This document shows positions 7,561 to 17,741 of a DNA stretch of 64,000 nucleotides, piece after piece (positions within the stretch are counted from its first letter, which is position 1; each line of letters starts with the position of its first letter). Position numbers and translations under genes: made by a program. This DNA comes from Intestinimonas sp052065695 (GTDB lineage: Bacteria > Bacillota > Clostridia > Oscillospirales > Oscillospiraceae): positions 3,915 to 67,914 of the forward strand of contig NZ_JBQHTM010000012.1 of the NCBI RefSeq assembly GCF_052065695.1. The letters are read 5' to 3'. The notes below the pieces were generated by a model. It did no database searches, had not been told where the DNA came from, and saw only the letters and a program-made list of their open reading frames with translations.

Positions 7561-10500
7561 TCAGGAACGACTTTCCAGAAAGCGCATCAGGATCGTTGCC
7601 ACTTCAGCGCGGCTTGCCTGGCCCTGAGGATCCAAACGGCCGCCATCCTTGCCGGTGATCAGTCCTTCCGCATAAGTCCACTCAATAGCCCGGGCCGCCC
7701 AATCGGAGACTTGCTCACTGTCCGGGAAACTGCCCAGCCCGGATGCACTGCTGACATCCCAGCCCTTGGTCTTGGCATAGCGGTACAGGATCGCAGCGAT
7801 CTGCTCACGGGTCACGCTGCCGTCTGGATCAAAGGTCGTGGCGCTGGTGCCGTTGACAATCCCGGAGCCATTGGCCCATACCACTGCGTTGGTATACCAG
7901 TTTCCCGCTACCACATCGTTAAAGGGCTCGGTGCTGTTCATCGTGGGTTCACCTTCCATTCGCCAAAGCACCGTCACCAGCATGGCGCGGGTCATGGTAT
8001 CATTGGGCGAGAAGGTGGTGGCGCTGGTACCGTTGAAAAGCTCATTGATATAGGCATAGACCACCGCGTCATAGAACCAGTCACTTTCCTTCACATCAGT
8101 GAATGGCAGCCGGATGGGCGGGACAGCTACAAAGGTGCTCAGGTGTGTTGTTGTGACCTCTACCCAAAGTTGGTTGTTCTGTCTCCTGCACAGTCCTGTC
8201 AGCTCATCCACCGCGCCGCTTTCACTGATCTGGTACACGACACAGCGTTTACCGGTCTGGAACAGGCTTTCACTCACAGGCAGGAGCAGGGTAATGGCAC
8301 GCCCGCCAAAGCTGGTGATGGATTTACTGCCGGAAGTGATGGTCACTTTAGTGACACTGGCATCCTCCAGGCGGTCTTCCGGGATATCCACTTTGTTCGC
8401 CAGGAGGGTTCTGGCTTCGGAAGCTGGATGCTCCTCCATACGGACAGTCAAATCCTGCCCGTTCGCCTCTTCCAGGATCTTTGCCAGAGTACTGTTGGGA
8501 ATATTCGTTTCACCAAGGTGTGTGCGAACGGCCAGTCCGGCGTCCGTCTCGTCGATCACGCCGCTGAGCGCCCTTCGGGGCAGCTCCACGGAGATGTCGG
8601 TCGCCCGCTCCGCACCGGTGGGTGCGATAACGATTAGAGTAGCGCCGGCCTCCACAGCCTCCTCCAGAAGGGTATTGAACTCCGCAGATGTCACGGTGGC
8701 AACGGCCTTCCCATTGCTGTCCACGGTCGCCTTGGGTTCCAAAAGAATCTCAATCCCGTCCAGCTCAGGCATGACAAAATTGCCATCAATGACCGGCAGT
8801 TCGTCGGGCTTTACTGCTCCGGTTTCAATCAGCCAAAGCCGCAGGGCTTCGTACCACTCGGCATCTTCCGCAGTGATATACGTTTTCTGTTCCTCGTTCA
8901 GATTTTTATAAGCTGCCGCCGCCTCCTTTACCTGCTGAATCAGACGCGTACTGGGCGTGCTACCCCGATCCACCTTGGGCAAAGCCCTCAGCAGCTCTTT
9001 CACGTCGTCGATCTGTTCATAGAACTTTACTTTTGCCTCTGCTTCCTCCAGTTTGTCCAGAAGCGTCCGGCTCACCTTTGCCTTGGAATCACTGCTCAGC
9101 GCATGATAGGCGGCTCGTGCAGCCGCTACCTTTGCAGCCTGCGTTTTGTAGTTGGCATAGGTGATTTCCGGCAGGGCCTTGATCATCTCGATGACCGCTT
9201 CCGCACTGTTGTTGCTGACCACTGTAATGGTGTACCGGGTCGCCGTGTAGTTGACCGCATCCGAGCCCTGGTTGTTCATGGAGGGCCAGGAGGGCTCGCC
9301 CACGCCGATGTAGAGGACGTCACCAGGTTTTACAGTGATGGTCTGCGTCCGCTTGTAGCAGGCGGAATCGCGGTTATAGTAGTTCAGGAAGGTCTTTACC
9401 ATGTAGTTCTTGTTGACGGCAGTGGGAGTCACCGTGACCCGCGCACTGTTCCCGGAAATGCTCAGGGTATATTCCAGGGTGTCGCCGTCAAAGCTGGGCC
9501 GGAGGGTCCCTCCGCTGATCCGCAGGGAGGCCAGGCTGGTATCCGTGTTGCCCCAGAGGCTCCCCACGTCCTCGCCCAAGTTGCAGGTGTAGACGATGTT
9601 CAGGTAATCGCCGTCACCCAGCTCATAGTTACCGCTGCCGTTGGCCCGGAAGGACTGGAAGCCCTCGTTGACGAACCAGTCGTTGAGGGTGCCCATCCAG
9701 CCGGCTCCCCTGGCGCCATCGAACTCAGCCAAGCTGGGCTCGCTGCTGTCCTTGCGGCCGTTCCTGTTCTCGTCCACATAGATACCGGAGAGATAGGTGA
9801 TGTCATAGCCGCCGGTGTCGCTGGCGCCGGTTCCCCACCAGGAGTATCCGCCCAGGGCCAGGGCCTTGAGCACGCTGGTCATCATGGTGTCCCGGGCGCA
9901 CAGGTCGTACCAGCCGGACACCAGGGTGCCGCGGAAGTCTCCGCCGCTGTAGGTGTTGTTCTCCACACTGATATAGACCGAGCCGATGACCGGGCCGAAG
10001 TCTGGGATCTCCACGCCCCGCCGGAAGGTCGCACGGATCTCATGGTCCGCATCCACATTGCGGAAGGTGTAAGAGTCCACCGCACCCACAGATCTCCAGT
10101 CTACCAGAACGTCATCCACCACATAGCCTTCATCCGGCGTGATGTAGTACGTCTGGCTGCCGCCGGCCGTTACCTTGGTCTCACCTGCGGGCTCGATTCT
10201 GCCACCAGCGCCGGCCGTAGCCGTGATGGTGTAGATCTCTTCCATGGCATCCGCCAAGACAACGAAGGTGCTCAGATGATCTACGCTAACTGTCACATAG
10301 CGCTGGCCATCTGAGATGACGCACCGGCCAGTCAAGGTCTCCACCGTACCATTGTCGCTGATGACCAGGACGTCATACTGCTGGCCAAGCGTGAAGTTGC
10401 TGCCCACTGGGATCATAACGGTCAGACCGTGCCCACCGAAGGTGGTCAGCTCCTGGCCACCCACTGTAATGGTGACTTCCACCGCGGTGCTGTTGGTCAG

Positions 10501-13500
10501 GTCTGTGCCGGTGGGAAGCTGCTCTGCCACCGTAAGAATGGATGTCTCCTCCACACGGATGATCAGCTCTCCAGGATCCTGGATACTGCTCAGGACTTCC
10601 TCAGACAGTGTGACATTGCCCTTGGGCGTCTGGACGGCAAGGCCCGCGCCCGCATTGGCGATAGAGTGTGCCGAACCGGCGGGGAGCACCACGCTCACCG
10701 CGCGGGTACCGGAGCTGACCTCGGTCGGGATGACGGTGATGGTGTCGGCGCTTGTCTCCTTCACCGCCTTGACCGCCTCGCTGATCGCGTTGCTTGTAAT
10801 CGTTGCCGTCTGGGTGTCTCCGCCGACGGTGACCTCCTGCTCAATCACAGGGGTGAGCACCTCAAACGTGACCGAGACGGTATGGTCACTTGTGACGTTT
10901 TCCAGCGTGTAGGTCTGAACTGTGGCGGCGGAGGCGGTGAGCATCGCGTTTTCCTCCAGGGGGATGGGGAAAACCTCTGCCACTGTCTCTGTCCGCTCCG
11001 CACCACAATCCAAGCACACATAGACGTCGGCCGTCTCCGTGGAGCTTGACTCATCCAGTACCCAGCTGTGACTGGCCAGGGTAGACACATCTTCCATGCC
11101 GCAATCAGCACACACCGACCAGTGCATCCCGCTGCTGTGCACCATCTCGGTGAAGCTGTGCTCCGCATAGCCGCCATAGGGCAGCCCGCAGTCCTGGCAG
11201 ATTGCCAGGGCCGTGCAGGTGGTCGTGCCGCCGTGATGGTCACAAGTGGCGGTGCTGCCCGCCGTCTCGCTGTAGCCGCACACCTGGCAGACCGCATCCT
11301 CCGTCGTGGGGGCTGCTGCGTCCACCGGGGTCAGCCCGCTGCCCACGTTCATGAGCAGCATCGGGTGGATACCGGCAAGGCTGAGCAGGCTGTCCTCCGG
11401 GTTTTCAGTCTCTGCAGTGCCTTCCTCGGTTTCATCATTGGTTTCTGTCAGGGCGGTCTCGTCCTCCGTTTCCTCGACGTCGCTGCCCTCCTTGGGTCCT
11501 GTCTCCGGAAGGTCGGAGCTCTCCTCGTTCTCAAATACGTGGGACTCCACAGCGCTCTTTTCCCCGCAGACCAGGCAGATGTGCCAATGGCCTGTGGCGT
11601 CCGACTGCCAGCCGCTCGCATACTGGTGAGCCGCCAAGCCGGTCTCCATACCGCTCTCCAGCACTTTGCCGCAGCTTCCGCAGATGGTGTCTCCAGTGTA
11701 GCCCGGCTCTGTGCAGGTGGCCGCTCTCCGGCCGATGACGACCCTTTCACCGATGTGCGTCCCATTCGCGCAGGTCTCCGCGGTCTCGGCCTCCTCGATG
11801 AGATTGCTGTCGGAGATGATTGCCATCGCGCTCTGTACTGCGCTGCCTCCGGCCCACACCGAGTTCCCGTCCACCTGGATGTCCGCGATCTGGTAGCCGT
11901 CATTCGGGGTGATGGTGAAGGTCACATCCGCGCCGTCCCCGACGGTAAATGTACCGGACGGGGCGATGCTTCCGCCTGTCCCTGCCTCCGCATGAATCGT
12001 GTGCGTGTCGCTGGGCTGGCCGGTGAACACGTCGGTCATGTCATAGAGGGGGCTCTGCTTCTTTTGGAACCGGTCGTAAGCCACCAGGGCATAGGCCGCC
12101 TGCTCAGAGGCCATCTGATTGGTGCCGCCAGTCGCGTGGCTGAAGCCTCCATCCTCCTGCTGGTAGCCCAGCAGGCCGGCCAGAGCGCTGATGCTGTTCT
12201 TGGTAAAGTCGCTGTCGGTGGCAGCGTCTCTGCCCAGGGCGGCCAGAGCCACAATGACCTGGGCGCTGGATTCGGCGCTTCCGTAGCCTCCGGTATCGTT
12301 CTGAGAGGTGGAGAGGAAGTTCACTGCCTTATCTACGGCGCTCTTGAGTTCTGCGTGGGAGTGCGTCGCGCCCAGCGCCTGGAACCGGCTCTGGTCGAGG
12401 TAGTAGGGTGCCAGGGCCTGCACCGCCATGGCGCAGACATCCACGCCGCCCAGCTCACTTTCGGTGTCCACCTGATCCGGGTTATAGATGGGCCAGTTGC
12501 CGTCGGACTGCTGCTTGTCGATGAGCAGGTCGATCCACGCCGCCCGAGCGGCGTTGCCCTCGTCATCGTTCCGGTAGCCGCCGGAGTCCAGGGCGATGAG
12601 GGCCCAGATGGTGCCGTTGTTGCCCTGCTCAGAGACCTGATACGCATAAGCGCTGGTCTTATCCTGCGAGGGCTCCAGCAACGGCTCCACCAGGTTGTAG
12701 GTGACGTCGCCCACCTGGAAGTGCTCCGCGTCCTCCCCCAGAGAGGTCAGAGCCAGGACGACCCGGGAGTACTCGGTGTGCAGGGTCTGGTCAGCTGACT
12801 TGTCCAGCTCGCCACCCCGCTGCTGCACATACGTCCGCAGGTTGGCCAGGTAACTGGTCCGGGTAGTGCTGTCCAGCGAACCGGCTCTGGCCTGGGCCAG
12901 CACGGCCCACTCACCCTTTTCCGATCCGACGATTGGGCTGGTGACGCTCCCTGCCAGGTAGCTCAGCGCCTCCTTCAGGGCCTCCCGGTAGCCGGAAGTG
13001 TCCTGTCCGCCGCCCTGAAGGGCCTCCAGCGCAGCTTCCGCGGCCTCCAGCACATTCAGGTTGGAGACCATGTTCTGTGCGCTGAACTTGTCGGCATAGG
13101 CGTCATAGGCGGCCCGTGCAGCGGCAATGGCCTCCGCTTTCTCCAAAGTGACCTCACCAATGGCGGCGATCTGCTCCACCACAGGCAGGGCGGCTTCGGC
13201 GCTGAGGAGGGTGTTGTATGCGTCCGGCGCAGATGCGACCAGATCCTTCTGCGCTTGGGTCAGGTCGTTATACCCGGCTCTGGCGGCCTCGATGGCGCTC
13301 TTGCTGCCGGTGGTGACTTTTTCTCCAATCTGCGCCACCAGCCCGTTGAACGCCTGCACCGCGGCCACGTCGTCCTGCGGTATGCTCCCGCCCAGGGCCT
13401 CCACGGCCTCGTTGAGGCGGTTGACTTCGGCCACTGTCAGATAGAGCTGACCAGTACCCAGGGCGTCGTAAGCGCTCTTGGCCTTATCCACCTGCTGGCG

Positions 13501-16500
13501 GTATGCCGACGGATTTGCCTGGATTGCCGCCGCGTCCGGCAGGACGGCGATTTGAGCCTTGACCCTGTCAACGGCCGCAAATGCCTGGATCTGCGCGATG
13601 GCCTCCGTCAGCTTTGTGGCGTCAATCCCTGTCGTGTCCGCCAGGGCATCGTAATCCTCCTGCAGGGCCTCGACGGTCTGCTGGTAGGTCTGATAGCTGC
13701 TGTAGGTAATCTGCGACTTGCTGGGCAGGGCGTCGATCCGGGCCTGGATGCCGTCCGCCCCGCTCTCGTAAACCTGGATGCTGTACCAGGTACCGGTATA
13801 ACGGAGCGTGTTGCCGGACTGGTTGTTCATGGACGGCCAGGCGTATTCGCCCACACCGATATAAATGATGTCGCCCGGCTGGACCGGCAGATTTTCTCCA
13901 CGGCGGTAGTACTCCACATTGTTGGCCGTGGTCTTACTGTTGATAAATACTTTGACCAGGAAGTTTTTGTTGGACGCTGTGGGTGTGACCGACACGGCGC
14001 TGCCGTCCAGAGTCAGGGCATAGCTGGCAGTCTCCCCGTCGAAAGCCGGAGACAGGGTGCCTCCGGTGACCTCCAGCTCCTTGAGGCTGGTGTCCCCGTT
14101 GCCCCAGGTTCCACCCAGATCATTTCCATACCCGGACATCGTGAACATCATCCGGATCTCGTCACCATCGACCAGGCGGTAGTCGCGCTTCACATTCGAG
14201 ACAGCATAAGAAGCAAATCCCTCGTTGGTAAACCAATCGTTGAGCACGCCCATCCAGCCGGAGCTCACACTCCCGTCAAATGCCGCCAGCTTCGTTTCTC
14301 CGCTGTCCCACTGGCCATTACTGTTGCTGTCATAGTAGACATTTTCGATGTAGGTGACATTTGTGTCTTTCCCGTTGTTCCAGCCATAGCCGTTCTCAGA
14401 CAGGGCCTTCAAAATGGCGGTCATCATGGTGGTATCGCTGTCAAGCGTGATGTCCGCCTCCACAAAGGCCCCGCCGTTTTGGTAGAAGCCGCCGGCTGCG
14501 TAAGTAGTGTTCTCAACGGTCACATGCACGCTGCCGAGATTTCCGCTGGAAACGCGCGTCTCAACGGCTTTCATCGCATTGAGGGCATCGCTCAAGGCTG
14601 TTTTTATTGCTTCGGCGTTCTCCGCCGCATTGATCTTGGACACGCCCTCGTCATACGCAGATGTCAGTGTCTTCCAGTTTGTATCGCTGTAATCAGACCG
14701 CTTATAGCCCTTGAACGCCTCTGACAGTTGATCCAGCGCACTGCTGCGCAGACTTTCCACCGATGTTTTGCCTCGGATATGAAATGTGACCGTCACATCG
14801 TTCCTCGGCATGAGCGCTGTGGTGGAGTCAGCGAAGTAGAAGGGGGCAACCCCTTCCCAACCCCTGTCGTATCCGCCTTTCGGATCGGTTGGGGGCCTAT
14901 CCAGCCTCAATTCGCTCAGTGTCGCCCCCGTGGACTCCACACGATAGATCTCATAGTCCAGTTCATTCAATGCAGCGCCGGTTTCCGTACGGATATATAC
15001 CCACCACTCATCATTGGGCGAGAGTTCAAGGGAGTTCGCATATCGAAAGCCGCTGTTTTTATGGGCCAAAAAGCTCTTGAATGGGTCACTGGATCCCTCC
15101 TGCCCAATGAACTCAAAGGTCAGCGTAAAGGTCTTTTTCGGCAGGCTGCTTCCGTCCTTGCCATAGGCTTTTACCAGAGCCTCCCACTGTGCCTGTTCCT
15201 GGCCGGTGAGCTGTGATTTCTGGTAGCCGGTCATCCCGGCATAGTGGGAACTCGCCTTCTGCATGGTGGAGATGTCGCTCTGCAGGAAGAGTCCCTCCCC
15301 GATCTGTGCCACTGTTGGGAGCTTCGCCAGGTATTTCCGCATGGCAGAGACAGATTCCTTATTGGATTTCTCCGCGTTCTCCACCAGGCTCTTGATTTGG
15401 GTCAGCGCATTTGAGAGCGCGTCTTCGGCCGCTTTAAGGCTTGTCGCGTTCTCGATGGCCTGCACTCCCGCATCATGGGCCGCCTTGACCTGGGCGTAGA
15501 CGGCTTCTCCCAACTCAGTGGCGTTGCATCCGGCCAGCGCCGCAGCCAGACGGCTCTTGCGCGCTTCCTTCGCCGCCGCAAGTTCTTCCTCATTCAGAGG
15601 GGTGACCGTCACTGTGGTCCGGGCGGGCGCGTTCAGCGATGCGTACTGGTACTGGGCGCCGCTGGCCGTCCGGTCAAATACCACGGATTCCGGATTCGCC
15701 GCAACCAGCACATATTGGCCCGCCTCATTGAGATGCGTGGTCACCGTCCCGCTTGCGTCGGTGCTCCCCTCCAGAAGCTGGTACTCCCCGGACGGCGCTC
15801 CACTCTCATCCAGCTTCACTGCCAGCAGGCGGGCGCCGTTGAACGGCGCAGAGCGGCCGTCGTAGCTTCCCACCCAGCCTCCAGTTCGGGTCACCTTCAG
15901 CGTAAGCGCCTCGCCCTCTGCCACGGTCTTCGCATGGTCTTCAAACGACAGCAGGCCCCAGAAGTCTGTCGTGTTGACATACGCCGTTTCGCCCATGGCG
16001 CTGTATTCCCTGTCCATGGGAGTGGGGGCGAACAGGATCACAACTTTATCGCCGTCCCGGAGCTTTATGTCGCCCCACTTCTCTCGAGCTACGGCCACTC
16101 CGTGGAGCAGTGTCGGATTTAATCCGGCATCCCGGAGCTGAATGCCGTTGACGAAGACCGCGACATTGGTTGCTCGGTATGTCATGGAACTGTATTTCAC
16201 CTGCAGCTGGAGCCCGGCTGACGCGACCAGTCCGGCAACGGTGCGGCCCGCACCGCTCAGGGAGACGTCAGGGTTCTCATAGATGCCTTCCGAGGGCGGG
16301 AGTCCCAGCTTCGCTCCGTCCGGGCTGGCGAGGTCGTAGGCAACCTGGCTGTCGGCCACGCGGAGGGAGACAGAAATTGTTTCCTTCGCGCTCTCCAGCC
16401 CCTCGTAGTAGGCCGACCACAGCGCCGCCGCATGTCTCTGATATCCATTCAGGACAGAATCGGACACCGACGTCCCTATCGGACCGTGCTGCTGATAGTA

Positions 16501-17679
16501 GGATTGGGCTTCCTGGTAGGCCGTCTGGAACGCGGTAAAGCTCTCCTTTGTATAGTCGCTCTCATGTTCCAAAGCGCCCGCGAACTGAGCGAGCATACCG
16601 GCAAGCGACTGCCGATAGATCGACGCGCTGGTCACCTGATCGTCGCCGGTGTAAACAGCGTCCAGATCGCCGGCGGCAGCCAGCAACTCCTCCGCGTACT
16701 GCTCCACAGTGTCCTGATGCTCAGCCTTGTTCTCCATTGTGGGGTTCCCATCCTGGTCATAGAGGGAAGCGAGGTAAGCTTTGCCCTTCTCATAGACTGT
16801 CCTATACGCAGTCCAGGTCTCCGGCGTATAGTCCTCCTGCCGGTACCCTCGGCTTTCCACCTCCTGGATGGCTTCATACAGGACAGTGGCGTTGACCTGG
16901 GTGGTGGGGATCAGGTTGGCGATGGCTTTTTCCAGTTCCTCTGCCGCATCATCAATCGCACTCTGCGTGGCAGACTGACCACCGTTTAAGAGTTCAGTGG
17001 CTTGTTGATACGCAGACTGCATATCCAGCCAGAAGCCTTGGTTGCTGTAGTTTTTTCCATTCCAGCGATCATTTTTTGTATGGTATCCATCTGTTGGAAC
17101 GGACTCCACTAATGCCTGTAAGCTTTCGGTATTCACTTCCGCAGTGGGAATTTGGACATAGACGATTGCTCGCGGCTTCGCAGTAAGCAGAATGAATCCT
17201 GAAACCCCTGTGAGGGGGATAGCTGCTTTCGCATTGTCATCTAATGTGTTCCATCCCTGAGCAGCAATGGCAGCTTTACCATCTACCCCTTGAAATTCTC
17301 CATTTTGTAAATAATTAGAAGTATCCGCTATAATCGCACCATGGTCATACGCCGTGCTTGACGCAATGCCAGTCCGCGCACCTCCTTTACTCAGTAACAG
17401 AACCGCTCCGACCTTGGAATTCCACGTATAGGACTGAACCTTTGCCCCTTCTGGCAATGCAGCTAAATAGGCATTACCACTATTAGGTCCTATCTTGGTT
17501 GTTCCAATCAGCGACAATTCTGCAACATGGGTTTCTGCAGCCTCTCCGATGGTATAAACTATATTAACAACTGCTTCATTATCTTGATCTCCAACCGCTA
17601 GTACCCCTGTTGGTATCCAGGAGATGCACATTCCCATTATGCACAGCAATGCTATAAAAGTTCTCATTTTCTTCATCAT
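7561..17679 (-). CDS. Giant SLH surface protein with two DUF4430 modules and an alpha/alpha-toroid
   Basis: A 3372-residue S-layer-attached protein, inferred to capture corrinoids. Domain order with approximate residues: signal peptide 1-29; helical FIVAR-like spacer repeats 200-460 and 690-1040; DUF4430 no. 1, 1046-1188 (SSGWMGVLNDWFTNEGF); cadherin-like beta sandwich 1190-1310; helical repeats 1310-1560; alpha/alpha-toroid 1563-1883 (GEWAVLAQARAG, TEYSRVVLALTSLG, GTIWALIALDSGGY); bacterial beta repeat 1893-1936; cysteine pairs of zinc-ribbon type 1970-2210; beta repeat 2483-2553; DUF4430 no. 2, 2565-2708; cadherin-like 2710-2820; helical repeats 2830-2955; three SLH domains 3193-3372. It thus carries both halves of an intrinsic-factor-like binder on one chain. 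The start is ATG 17679 (or 17676), with only a weak ribosome site, 13 bases after a terminator hairpin, so expression may depend on readthrough. Confidence 0.88.
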   Translation of the reverse strand: MMKKMRTFIALLCIMGMCISWIPTGVLAVGDQDNEAVVNIVYTIGEAAETHVAELSLIGTTKIGPNSGNAYLAALPEGAKVQSYTWNSKVGAVLLLSKGGARTGIASSTAYDHGAIIADTSNYLQNGEFQGVDGKAAIAAQGWNTLDDNAKAAIPLTGVSGFILLTAKPRAIVYVQIPTAEVNTESLQALVESVPTDGYHTKNDRWNGKNYSNQGFWLDMQSAYQQATELLNGGQSATQSAIDDAAEELEKAIANLIPTTQVNATVLYEAIQEVESRGYRQEDYTPETWTAYRTVYEKGKAYLASLYDQDGNPTMENKAEHQDTVEQYAEELLAAAGDLDAVYTGDDQVTSASIYRQSLAGMLAQFAGALEHESDYTKESFTAFQTAYQEAQSYYQQHGPIGTSVSDSVLNGYQRHAAALWSAYYEGLESAKETISVSLRVADSQVAYDLASPDGAKLGLPPSEGIYENPDVSLSGAGRTVAGLVASAGLQLQVKYSSMTYRATNVAVFVNGIQLRDAGLNPTLLHGVAVAREKWGDIKLRDGDKVVILFAPTPMDREYSAMGETAYVNTTDFWGLLSFEDHAKTVAEGEALTLKVTRTGGWVGSYDGRSAPFNGARLLAVKLDESGAPSGEYQLLEGSTDASGTVTTHLNEAGQYVLVAANPESVVFDRTASGAQYQYASLNAPARTTVTVTPLNEEELAAAKEARKSRLAAALAGCNATELGEAVYAQVKAAHDAGVQAIENATSLKAAEDALSNALTQIKSLVENAEKSNKESVSAMRKYLAKLPTVAQIGEGLFLQSDISTMQKASSHYAGMTGYQKSQLTGQEQAQWEALVKAYGKDGSSLPKKTFTLTFEFIGQEGSSDPFKSFLAHKNSGFRYANSLELSPNDEWWVYIRTETGAALNELDYEIYRVESTGATLSELRLDRPPTDPKGGYDRGWEGVAPFYFADSTTALMPRNDVTVTFHIRGKTSVESLRSSALDQLSEAFKGYKRSDYSDTNWKTLTSAYDEGVSKINAAENAEAIKTALSDALNAMKAVETRVSSGNLGSVHVTVENTTYAAGGFYQNGGAFVEADITLDSDTTMMTAILKALSENGYGWNNGKDTNVTYIENVYYDSNSNGQWDSGETKLAAFDGSVSSGWMGVLNDWFTNEGFASYAVSNVKRDYRLVDGDEIRMMFTMSGYGNDLGGTWGNGDTSLKELEVTGGTLSPAFDGETASYALTLDGSAVSVTPTASNKNFLVKVFINSKTTANNVEYYRRGENLPVQPGDIIYIGVGEYAWPSMNNQSGNTLRYTGTWYSIQVYESGADGIQARIDALPSKSQITYSSYQTYQQTVEALQEDYDALADTTGIDATKLTEAIAQIQAFAAVDRVKAQIAVLPDAAAIQANPSAYRQQVDKAKSAYDALGTGQLYLTVAEVNRLNEAVEALGGSIPQDDVAAVQAFNGLVAQIGEKVTTGSKSAIEAARAGYNDLTQAQKDLVASAPDAYNTLLSAEAALPVVEQIAAIGEVTLEKAEAIAAARAAYDAYADKFSAQNMVSNLNVLEAAEAALEALQGGGQDTSGYREALKEALSYLAGSVTSPIVGSEKGEWAVLAQARAGSLDSTTRTSYLANLRTYVQQRGGELDKSADQTLHTEYSRVVLALTSLGEDAEHFQVGDVTYNLVEPLLEPSQDKTSAYAYQVSEQGNNGTIWALIALDSGGYRNDDEGNAARAAWIDLLIDKQQSDGNWPIYNPDQVDTESELGGVDVCAMAVQALAPYYLDQSRFQALGATHSHAELKSAVDKAVNFLSTSQNDTGGYGSAESSAQVIVALAALGRDAATDSDFTKNSISALAGLLGYQQEDGGFSHATGGTNQMASEQAAYALVAYDRFQKKQSPLYDMTDVFTGQPSDTHTIHAEAGTGGSIAPSGTFTVGDGADVTFTITPNDGYQIADIQVDGNSVWAGGSAVQSAMAIISDSNLIEEAETAETCANGTHIGERVVIGRRAATCTEPGYTGDTICGSCGKVLESGMETGLAAHQYASGWQSDATGHWHICLVCGEKSAVESHVFENEESSDLPETGPKEGSDVEETEDETALTETNDETEEGTAETENPEDSLLSLAGIHPMLLMNVGSGLTPVDAAAPTTEDAVCQVCGYSETAGSTATCDHHGGTTTCTALAICQDCGLPYGGYAEHSFTEMVHSSGMHWSVCADCGMEDVSTLASHSWVLDESSSTETADVYVCLDCGAERTETVAEVFPIPLEENAMLTASAATVQTYTLENVTSDHTVSVTFEVLTPVIEQEVTVGGDTQTATITSNAISEAVKAVKETSADTITVIPTEVSSGTRAVSVVLPAGSAHSIANAGAGLAVQTPKGNVTLSEEVLSSIQDPGELIIRVEETSILTVAEQLPTGTDLTNSTAVEVTITVGGQELTTFGGHGLTVMIPVGSNFTLGQQYDVLVISDNGTVETLTGRCVISDGQRYVTVSVDHLSTFVVLADAMEEIYTITATAGAGGRIEPAGETKVTAGGSQTYYITPDEGYVVDDVLVDWRSVGAVDSYTFRNVDADHEIRATFRRGVEIPDFGPVIGSVYISVENNTYSGGDFRGTLVSGWYDLCARDTMMTSVLKALALGGYSWWGTGASDTGGYDITYLSGIYVDENRNGRKDSSEPSLAEFDGARGAGWMGTLNDWFVNEGFQSFRANGSGNYELGDGDYLNIVYTCNLGEDVGSLWGNTDTSLASLRISGGTLRPSFDGDTLEYTLSISGNSARVTVTPTAVNKNYMVKTFLNYYNRDSACYKRTQTITVKPGDVLYIGVGEPSWPSMNNQGSDAVNYTATRYTITVVSNNSAEAVIEMIKALPEITYANYKTQAAKVAAARAAYHALSSDSKAKVSRTLLDKLEEAEAKVKFYEQIDDVKELLRALPKVDRGSTPSTRLIQQVKEAAAAYKNLNEEQKTYITAEDAEWYEALRLWLIETGAVKPDELPVIDGNFVMPELDGIEILLEPKATVDSNGKAVATVTSAEFNTLLEEAVEAGATLIVIAPTGAERATDISVELPRRALSGVIDETDAGLAVRTHLGETNIPNSTLAKILEEANGQDLTVRMEEHPASEARTLLANKVDIPEDRLEDASVTKVTITSGSKSITSFGGRAITLLLPVSESLFQTGKRCVVYQISESGAVDELTGLCRRQNNQLWVEVTTTHLSTFVAVPPIRLPFTDVKESDWFYDAVVYAYINELFNGTSATTFSPNDTMTRAMLVTVLWRMEGEPTMNSTEPFNDVVAGNWYTNAVVWANGSGIVNGTSATTFDPDGSVTREQIAAILYRYAKTKGWDVSSASGLGSFPDSEQVSDWAARAIEWTYAEGLITGKDGGRLDPQGQASRAEVATILMRFLESRS
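9230..9990 (-). repeat. DUF4430 plus cadherin-like module, copy 2 of the giant gene
   Basis: This segment encodes the second DUF4430 domain and its following beta sandwich. It parallels 13760-14530 in order and wording (SVEN/TVEN-NTY, GWMG-LNDWF-NEGF, then IGVGE--WPSMNNQ). Recognisable similarity at DNA level (for example the WPSMNN region near 9270 and 13822) indicates internal duplication. Confidence 0.7.
13760..14530 (-). repeat. DUF4430 plus cadherin-like module, copy 1 of the giant gene
   Basis: Partner of the 9230-9990 repeat. It has the same domain order and the conserved NDWF and WPSMNNQ blocks. The two copies flank the toroid domain, so the protein could offer two beta-domain faces for one toroid. 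Confidence 0.7.
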
Positions 17680-17691
17680 GTTCTTAAAATC

Positions 17692-17741
17692 GAAAAGAAT
17701 CCCCCGGGAGCAAGCGAATACTTGCTCCCGGGGATTCTTTT
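17692..17741 (-). terminator. Intrinsic terminator between the 546-aa surface gene and the giant gene
   Basis: A long GC-rich stem (arms AATCCCCGGGAGCAAG and its complement), followed on the minus strand by ATTCTTTTC. It starts right at the stop codon of the 546-residue gene. It should reduce transcription into the giant gene, setting stoichiometry within the operon. Confidence 0.82.
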
